Shown: positions 37,282 to 43,382 of the stretch, one piece after another
Numbering within the stretch: the first letter of the stretch is position 1
Layout: each line of letters begins with the position of its first letter
The notes under the pieces: generated by a model
Told to the model about the DNA's origin: nothing
What the model saw: the letters and a program-made list of their open reading frames with translations, nothing else
Database searches by the model: none
Made by a program: the position numbers and the translations under genes
Virus record (IMG/VR): IMGVR_UViG_3300008267_006118
Coordinates: 1 to 43,382 of that record
DNA from: a virus
Length of the DNA stretch: 43,382 nt
Strand: one strand, 5' to 3'

Positions 37282-40200
37282 ATGGGACTTTTTGACGACC
37301 TCTTAGAAGATGATTCTGAACTCGATTCGCAATCTGGAATTAATAATATTAACCAATTAAATAACTTTTCTCAAAAAAAGCGAGTTGGTTTATTTGATGA
37401 TTTACTTGAAGAAGAGGTTGGAACACTTCAAGGTATAGCAAACTCTGCACAAAATGCTTTTGATTCTTCAAAACAAGCATTACTTGCAGTTGGTGGTGTA
37501 GATCAAGATCAAGCTGAACAGATTTCTAAACTTGAATATGCAAAACAAGCAAGAAAAACTGCACCTGGTTACGCTGAATATCAGAAGGCAGAAGGAATGG
37601 ATGCCGTTGGTGCATTCTTAAAGAATCCAGTTGAAGTAACAACAAACATTATTGGTGAAGGTTTGGCTGGCAGTTTACCAGCATTGGGTGCTGGTGTCGC
37701 TACTGGTGTTGCTGGTGCTGCTGTAGGATCTGTAGCTTTTGGTCTTGGTGCTGGAATTGGTTATACTGCTGGTCAAGTAGCTGGAACATTTGGTGGTTCG
37801 TTATCTACTGAATATGGAAGCAAGATTCTTGAAGAGTTGCAAAGCTCTGGCATGGATATTACTGATCCTAATAGTATCCAAAGCTACTTCTCTGATGAGG
37901 AAAAGTTAGCTCCTATTCGTGAAAAAGCATTAAAGCGTGGTGTACCTATTGCTGCATTTGATGCCGTCTCCGCTGGTATCGGTGGCAAACTAGGACGTGT
38001 ATTTGGTAGCGAGATCATCAAAGAAGGTGAGAAAGTCCTTGGCAAGAAATTCGCAACAAAGACTGGTGAAGCTCTTACTGAGTTGGGAGCGCAAGCTGTT
38101 CTTGGTGGTGGTGGATCTGTTGCTGGATCTGTTGCTATTGGAGAAGAAGTTGATCTCAAGGATGTATTTGCTGAAGTTATTGGTGAAGTTGGAACTGGTT
38201 CTATTGAAGTTCTACAAGGCAAGATTGCAGATAGGGCTAACCAGCGTAAGTTAATTGAAGCAAAAGCTAATCAAGATATATTAAACCTCAGTGAGACGCT
38301 TGAACGAAACAATGCACCTCAAACAGCACGGGCAACAACTCAAGAACTAGCTAAACAACTATCTGATGATTTGAATGTAGATAGAGAAAAGGAAGCTGTA
38401 GAACTTGCTGATCTTGGTGGACAGACATTAAAGAAGATTAATGAAGTAAAGGCTGAGACACAAACTGCAACTACTAAAGAGGAAGTGGCTGCAAATCTAT
38501 CAGAAGAAGATTTAAATACACGTGAACAAGATGCTAAAAAACTTGTTCAACAATACAAGGACGCATACTTTGAGTCACAAGATCCTAATGATCGAGCTAA
38601 AGCTGTAGAGTTCCAAGGAGTATTGGACGCTATTCAAGTAGAGAAACGCAAAAGATCATATGAAAAAGGACGTTCTGCTCCTACTCAACAGCAAGATGTA
38701 ACGACTCCTACAGCAGAAGAAGTAGTTACACCAACTACTGGAACTGAAGTAATTCCACTTCGTGATGCTATTATTCAATCTGGAATACCAGAGGAAGCTG
38801 CTGATATATATATTAATAACCTTAAAAGTGAAGGTATTAATGAAGATCAAATTAGGGAAATAGCAGATAATAATAAATCTTTAAGGGAAGAAGCTGCTCG
38901 TAAAAATGAAGAAGAATCAATAGCTAAACGAGATCTTGCTCAACGAGCAAGGATGGGAGATAAGGAAGCAAGAGCGCAATTGGAAGGTGAACGTGGAATA
39001 TTAGCTACACCAACTACTGAAGATATTACAGCAGTTCCTCCTGTCGCAGAAGCTGCAACACTCCCAGTAGAACAAGCCCCATTAACGCAACAAGCAGTTG
39101 CACAACAAATAGAAACTCAACCATATGCCACTCAAGAAATCATCCAGCCAGAAGGCATTCGTCAAGAACCTCAAGACGGAACTCAAATCCAACCGACCAC
39201 AGAAACAGGCATTAGCGATAGCATACTCGGTACAGAAAGAAGCCAAGAAGAAGGGCAAGTAATTCCGACTTCAACTGCTGAACAAGAAACATTACTAGGA
39301 GAAGCCAAGTCTCGTTACGATTCGGAGATTGCAACATACAAAAATCAGAGAAAATTAAACCTGATAAACGATCAAGAGCTTGGGAAAAAACTCAAAGCAG
39401 CAGGGATGCAGTTTTCCGCAGAAAAAAGAAAAGTTACTGGACAGCTAACCGATAAGGAGTTTGAGGCAGAAGCCAAGCGCAAAGCAAGTAACTATATTGG
39501 GAAACCTGTAGAGGTAGATGGGAAACTTGGAAAGGTTATAGGAAATCCGTTTGGTCGAGTTAAAGTCAAGTTAGATGATGGCGGCACTATTATAACTACT
39601 ACCTCCAACAAAGTGACGGATCGTTTGGTTACCGAATCAACGCAAACACAAGCCCCATCACAAATCTCTAATCAGCTTCCTGCGCCAGTCACCGAGCAAG
39701 CTGCACCAGCAGAAGCTCCCGCGCCAGAGGTTGCGCCTATCCAACAAGGGGGTGGAATAGATGAGGTTTTACGGAGAGCCGAAAATGCAGCTACCAGAGA
39801 AGAGGCTGGACAAATAGGAAGAGACTTTGCGGCACTTGATCCATCGTTACCCCCCACACCTTCTTCTGAATACGAGACAGTTAAAGCAATTTCAGATAAG
39901 GCAGGTCGTCGGCCATACAACGCTGATGCTCTAACGGAAGGAAATATAACCGCAGCGAAAGAAGCGGGATTAGTTACAAAAACAAAAGCCCCCAAACTAA
40001 CAGAGTCTGGAAGGAATCTTGTTACAGATGGTGTTAGAGTGGCAAGAGATAGGGAAATGGCTATCGGTGACATTACAGACAGAATTACAGATCAGACTGT
40101 TAGCGCATGGGATGCTAAAAACGATCCAACTTCAGCGGCATTCAAGGCAAGAATCGCCTCCCAACCCACCCCCGCAGTATCGGAAACAATAACTCCAGCT

Positions 40201-43200
40201 ACTCAGGCAGGGTTACAAGTTGGGAGGAGTGGAACTGAAGAGCAAATTAAGAGTGCAGATCAACATGCGGTTAACATGGGAGGATCTGTTTTATATCAAG
40301 ATGGTGATATTTCCTTAATTAGAGGATATAGTTTACTAAATGGAAGTCCTGTTTATATTGTTTCAAATAAGGAAATGAGAGCCAGAAATGACATTTCATC
40401 ATATGCTGGAAATTTAGTAACCACAGAACAGAAGGCACAGTTGATTGATCTTAAAAACAAAATTGAATCTAAAGATCAAGAATCATTTAATAATAATCCA
40501 TTTATTACATTTTCAGATGGGATTTCATTTTCAAATGAAGTTCCCGAAAGTATTGCTGGAATATTAAAGGGGTGGAAAAGTTTACTTAATATTAAAGCAA
40601 ATGTATATGTAACAACATATAATGATGTCTTGTTAAATCGAGATAAATTTAATGGCCCTCATAGAGTAATTGGTTCCTCTACATTAAACTCAAATAAAAC
40701 ATCTGGTTCAATTCAGAGAATGCCAAATGGTGACTTCTATATTATGTTTAGAACGAACCCAAGCAAAACTAAAATGCTTGAAACATTATCGCATGAGCTT
40801 GGGCATTTGCATGAAAAAGAAGCGTATAAAAACGCAGATAAAGAAACCCAAACAATGCTCCAAAATGAGCATAGCAAATGGCTTAAATCACAAACTGGTA
40901 AAACTGCTCAAGAATTAATATCTTCATTAAGGGCAGTAAAGTCAGCTAAATCCAATATTGGTGCTAGTACAGGAATGATGGCAGACGATCTTTCTGCGTA
41001 TTGGAAAAGTTTTGGGGAATGGTATGCAGATCAGGTTTCACGATGGGCAGTATCAAAAGAAGAACCTCTTACAATAGTTGATAAATTCTTTAGTAAAATC
41101 GCAAAAGCATTAAAATCATTTTATTCAAATCTTAAAAATCAAGGTTATCTTCCTAATGAAACATTTGTTCAATATCTTGAAAAAACACTAAATCAACCAG
41201 AACGAATAGTTTCAGAAGAAACAACTCAAGAATCACAAGTAGATGAATCCATGCAACCAACAGGTCCACAAGTTGGACAACGTGTGCGTTCTGGTAGTAC
41301 ACCTCAACCATTCGTCATAACAGAAGTAACACCACAGACAGCTAGAGACGTGGAGCTAGGAGAGCAATACTACAAGATCAAGAACGAGCGTACTGGGGAA
41401 GTAAGTGTAGTTGAGTCTGTAGATATTACTCCTGTCAAGACAACTAGGAGCAGCAAGAAACTTAAATCTGTATATCCAAGTAGAGGTGGAGTTGAGGTCG
41501 GAGATATGAATGTCTCCCAGAGAATGGAGGGTGTCCTAGCAAAAATAACTCCAAAAACACCAGAAGAGGAAACGGCATTTCAAAAAGCATTATCAAACAA
41601 GATGATGTCAAGAAATCCAGAACTTGCTATTGCTGCTGTAAGACTAAAAAATGGTGAAATTACTGCTGGAGAATATGCTGACTTAATAGATATTATTGAT
41701 CCCTTTACTATTAAGGGTTCTGAATCTATTCCAACAAAATCAAAGATAGATCAATATATTGATGAAGGGAAAAAAAACAAAGTAAATGCACCGATAGAAA
41801 ACGGAAAGGAAGTTGAGTTTAGAATAGACATACCAACATACAACCGATCTACGGCAGCAGGAGATACTGTTTATGCCGTAACAGCACATGAACCAGTTCC
41901 AGAAACCAGCAAACGAGTTGGGATTCCAATATCTTATGTTGGTGTAGCAAAGGTAATTAATCCTAAGATGATGACTCGTTCCATTTCTGGAAAGGGTGAA
42001 GCAATTGATATTGCAACTGGTTCTGGCAAGTTCCCTCTCGCTACAGTCAAAGGAAACTACGAAGCAATTACAGAACTTCCAGCAGATATTAATGACCCGA
42101 ATGCTTGGACTGAAGTTTCATACAATCCAATTCGCTCAAGTTACTTTGTAGATGTTCGTTCAAAGAATGCGGTAGTTGGTGGTGAAGAAGCAATCATGGT
42201 TGGTTCTCGCGTTTTTGTTAAAAATCCTCAAACGCAAGCTAGACCTACAGGAATTGTAGGTGGAAATGGTGTTACTGATATTCGATACGCTAGAGCTAGA
42301 GATAAAGCTAAATACAGACAGAAATATAAATCTGCTGAAGTTCTTACAAAAATCAACAACTACATTAAAAATGGATTAGTTGAAATGAAGGAAGCGGGGG
42401 ATAATGGAAATGTTGAATTAATTGAAGAAATTTCAAAGAAAATTGATTTTGCATCTAAATACAATATCAATGAATCGGAATTGTATTCTGAGAAAGAACT
42501 AGAAGATGGAGTCCGTAATTTCTTTAAAGGGAATATACCTAGCAATGTTATATTTACAAATGACATAGGAGACGATAGCTACGCATCCTATGTTTTAAAT
42601 ACTGGCGAAATAGAGATAAATAGAGCTTACTTTAAACGTGATGTAAATATTGATGCAATAATTGGACATGAATTAGGTCACTTTGCATTTGGTGATCCTG
42701 AGTTTCAAAAAATATTTACAAGTTTTTGGGATGATTTAACTCAAGAACAACGTGATGCTATATCTGAATACGTTGAAGAAAACTATAGCGCACTTAGTCC
42801 TGATTTAAGGAATGAAGAAAAAGTAATAAGAGCATGGCAAGCTCTGCTTGAACAAAATCCTGAGATTAGATCTAAATGGCAAAATTTCGTTGAAGCAGTT
42901 AAAAGATTCCTTAATAAATATTTCTCTACGAGTTATGAGGTTAATGACTCTGATAAGTTTGTGCTTAATGTCCTTAATGCCATTCGACAAGATTTCATTA
43001 GTGGAAAGAAAATGCTTAGAGAAGATGGAACTGATTTTAAATTACAAGCAAAGGCGCAAGTTCATGGTCAAAAAGAAGCGGGAAGAGAACTTAATAGTTT
43101 TATTGGTGGAGAGAAAATAGTTCAAGATATAGTAAGACAGAACTACTTTGACTCTACTCAATTCAATGACGAGAATACTCAGAAAGCGTATGATTTATTG

Positions 43201-43382
43201 CAATCATTAACTGATTTCACTGATGGGAACAATAATGATTTTGCGATTAAATTAAATGAAGATATTCAATCTAAATTAAAAGATCAAGATGTTCATCCAG
43301 ATATAAAGCAAGTTATTGGAGTTCAAATATTAAGGAACGAATTACAAAGATATTCTAATAAGTTACTTGTTGCTGGTGATTC
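37282..43382 (+). CDS. Giant multi-domain (polyvalent-type) virion protein with two HELGH metallopeptidase domains, runs off the window
   Basis: ATG 37282; I followed the frame codon by codon to base 43380 without a stop: at least 2033 residues, the 3' end is outside. Order: N-terminal repeated GLFDDLLE (2-9 and 34-41); Gly/Ala-rich hydrophobic stretches (about 128-185 and 215-320) that could cross a membrane during DNA ejection; coiled-coil and Gln-rich linkers; a KOW-like patch GKPVEVDGKLGKVIGNPFGR (near 740); zincin 1 with HELGH at 1171-1175; a small beta patch near 1340; a YNPIRSSYFVDVRS-containing module near 1615; zincin 2 with HELGH at 1796-1800 and a helix EEKVIRAW after it. This is the layout of phage polyvalent/ejected proteins. 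Confidence 0.85.
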   Translation, partial: MGLFDDLLEDDSELDSQSGINNINQLNNFSQKKRVGLFDDLLEEEVGTLQGIANSAQNAFDSSKQALLAVGGVDQDQAEQISKLEYAKQARKTAPGYAEYQKAEGMDAVGAFLKNPVEVTTNIIGEGLAGSLPALGAGVATGVAGAAVGSVAFGLGAGIGYTAGQVAGTFGGSLSTEYGSKILEELQSSGMDITDPNSIQSYFSDEEKLAPIREKALKRGVPIAAFDAVSAGIGGKLGRVFGSEIIKEGEKVLGKKFATKTGEALTELGAQAVLGGGGSVAGSVAIGEEVDLKDVFAEVIGEVGTGSIEVLQGKIADRANQRKLIEAKANQDILNLSETLERNNAPQTARATTQELAKQLSDDLNVDREKEAVELADLGGQTLKKINEVKAETQTATTKEEVAANLSEEDLNTREQDAKKLVQQYKDAYFESQDPNDRAKAVEFQGVLDAIQVEKRKRSYEKGRSAPTQQQDVTTPTAEEVVTPTTGTEVIPLRDAIIQSGIPEEAADIYINNLKSEGINEDQIREIADNNKSLREEAARKNEEESIAKRDLAQRARMGDKEARAQLEGERGILATPTTEDITAVPPVAEAATLPVEQAPLTQQAVAQQIETQPYATQEIIQPEGIRQEPQDGTQIQPTTETGISDSILGTERSQEEGQVIPTSTAEQETLLGEAKSRYDSEIATYKNQRKLNLINDQELGKKLKAAGMQFSAEKRKVTGQLTDKEFEAEAKRKASNYIGKPVEVDGKLGKVIGNPFGRVKVKLDDGGTIITTTSNKVTDRLVTESTQTQAPSQISNQLPAPVTEQAAPAEAPAPEVAPIQQGGGIDEVLRRAENAATREEAGQIGRDFAALDPSLPPTPSSEYETVKAISDKAGRRPYNADALTEGNITAAKEAGLVTKTKAPKLTESGRNLVTDGVRVARDREMAIGDITDRITDQTVSAWDAKNDPTSAAFKARIASQPTPAVSETITPATQAGLQVGRSGTEEQIKSADQHAVNMGGSVLYQDGDISLIRGYSLLNGSPVYIVSNKEMRARNDISSYAGNLVTTEQKAQLIDLKNKIESKDQESFNNNPFITFSDGISFSNEVPESIAGILKGWKSLLNIKANVYVTTYNDVLLNRDKFNGPHRVIGSSTLNSNKTSGSIQRMPNGDFYIMFRTNPSKTKMLETLSHELGHLHEKEAYKNADKETQTMLQNEHSKWLKSQTGKTAQELISSLRAVKSAKSNIGASTGMMADDLSAYWKSFGEWYADQVSRWAVSKEEPLTIVDKFFSKIAKALKSFYSNLKNQGYLPNETFVQYLEKTLNQPERIVSEETTQESQVDESMQPTGPQVGQRVRSGSTPQPFVITEVTPQTARDVELGEQYYKIKNERTGEVSVVESVDITPVKTTRSSKKLKSVYPSRGGVEVGDMNVSQRMEGVLAKITPKTPEEETAFQKALSNKMMSRNPELAIAAVRLKNGEITAGEYADLIDIIDPFTIKGSESIPTKSKIDQYIDEGKKNKVNAPIENGKEVEFRIDIPTYNRSTAAGDTVYAVTAHEPVPETSKRVGIPISYVGVAKVINPKMMTRSISGKGEAIDIATGSGKFPLATVKGNYEAITELPADINDPNAWTEVSYNPIRSSYFVDVRSKNAVVGGEEAIMVGSRVFVKNPQTQARPTGIVGGNGVTDIRYARARDKAKYRQKYKSAEVLTKINNYIKNGLVEMKEAGDNGNVELIEEISKKIDFASKYNINESELYSEKELEDGVRNFFKGNIPSNVIFTNDIGDDSYASYVLNTGEIEINRAYFKRDVNIDAIIGHELGHFAFGDPEFQKIFTSFWDDLTQEQRDAISEYVEENYSALSPDLRNEEKVIRAWQALLEQNPEIRSKWQNFVEAVKRFLNKYFSTSYEVNDSDKFVLNVLNAIRQDFISGKKMLREDGTDFKLQAKAQVHGQKEAGRELNSFIGGEKIVQDIVRQNYFDSTQFNDENTQKAYDLLQSLTDFTDGNNNDFAIKLNEDIQSKLKDQDVHPDIKQVIGVQILRNELQRYSNKLLVAGD

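Noticed and set aside
39672-40073. 133-residue minus-strand ORF
   Set aside because: Antisense shadow of the GC-richer part of the giant ORF; no start context.

Overview
The window looks like part of the genome of a tailed bacteriophage that is AT-rich overall. It carries a lysis cassette, a terminase small subunit, phage recombination and replication genes, nucleotide-metabolism genes, two phage tRNAs, collagen-like and Asp-box tail proteins, and one end of a giant virion-type protein. A small lipoprotein with a signal peptide next to two holin-like membrane proteins suggests a Gram-negative host; the species cannot be fixed from the sequence. Canonical Shine-Dalgarno sites are nearly absent. 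Starts follow A/C-rich leaders, and several good sigma-70-like promoters sit so close to the ATG that the mRNA should be leaderless or nearly so.

Layout: (1) 1-4318, plus: an alpha/beta hydrolase cut by the window edge, holin-like and lipoprotein genes, a YkuD-like lysin candidate, a small HExxH protein and a metallophosphoesterase. (2) 4418-5738, minus: RusA-like, HNH, MazG-like and NrdR-like zinc-ribbon genes in one overlapping operon. (3) 5787-13897, plus: glycosyltransferase, methyltransferase, ThyX; then, behind a promoter with an embedded operator and an attenuator-like terminator, the replication initiator (with phased repeats inside it), PD-(D/E)XK exonuclease, ERF annealing protein, an SSB-tail-like protein and terminase small subunit. 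(4) 13943-18564, minus: about seventeen mostly tiny unknown genes and a Cys-rich phage protein. (5) 18565-20478: about 1.9 kb without convincing genes, packed with palindromes, tandem repeats and a G-quadruplex motif, ending at tRNA-Leu(UAA) and a CAU-anticodon tRNA. (6) 20479-25123, minus: small genes, a DNA methyltransferase, and a DnaB-type helicase split into two frames. (7) 25149-26865: two plus genes, a dCMP-deaminase-family gene on the minus strand and a 500-bp structured noncoding segment. (8) 26866-43382, plus: GT9-like glycosyltransferase, virion/tail genes, collagen-like and Asp-box repeat proteins, and an ORF of at least 2033 codons that runs off the window.

How it fits together: ThyX, the dCMP-deaminase-family enzyme and the MazG-like enzyme would shape the dNTP pool; initiator, helicase, exonuclease, ERF and RusA-like protein form a replication/recombination set; the late operon builds tail and internal proteins. 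The points most worth following are the minus-strand structured RNA upstream of the deaminase with two hairpins whose 7-nt loops are exact complements, the operator/attenuator leader of the replication module, the repeat-rich 18.6-20.1 kb region, and a set of genes (dnaB-like, two virion genes, perhaps the RusA-like gene) that look broken by small deletions or frameshifts.
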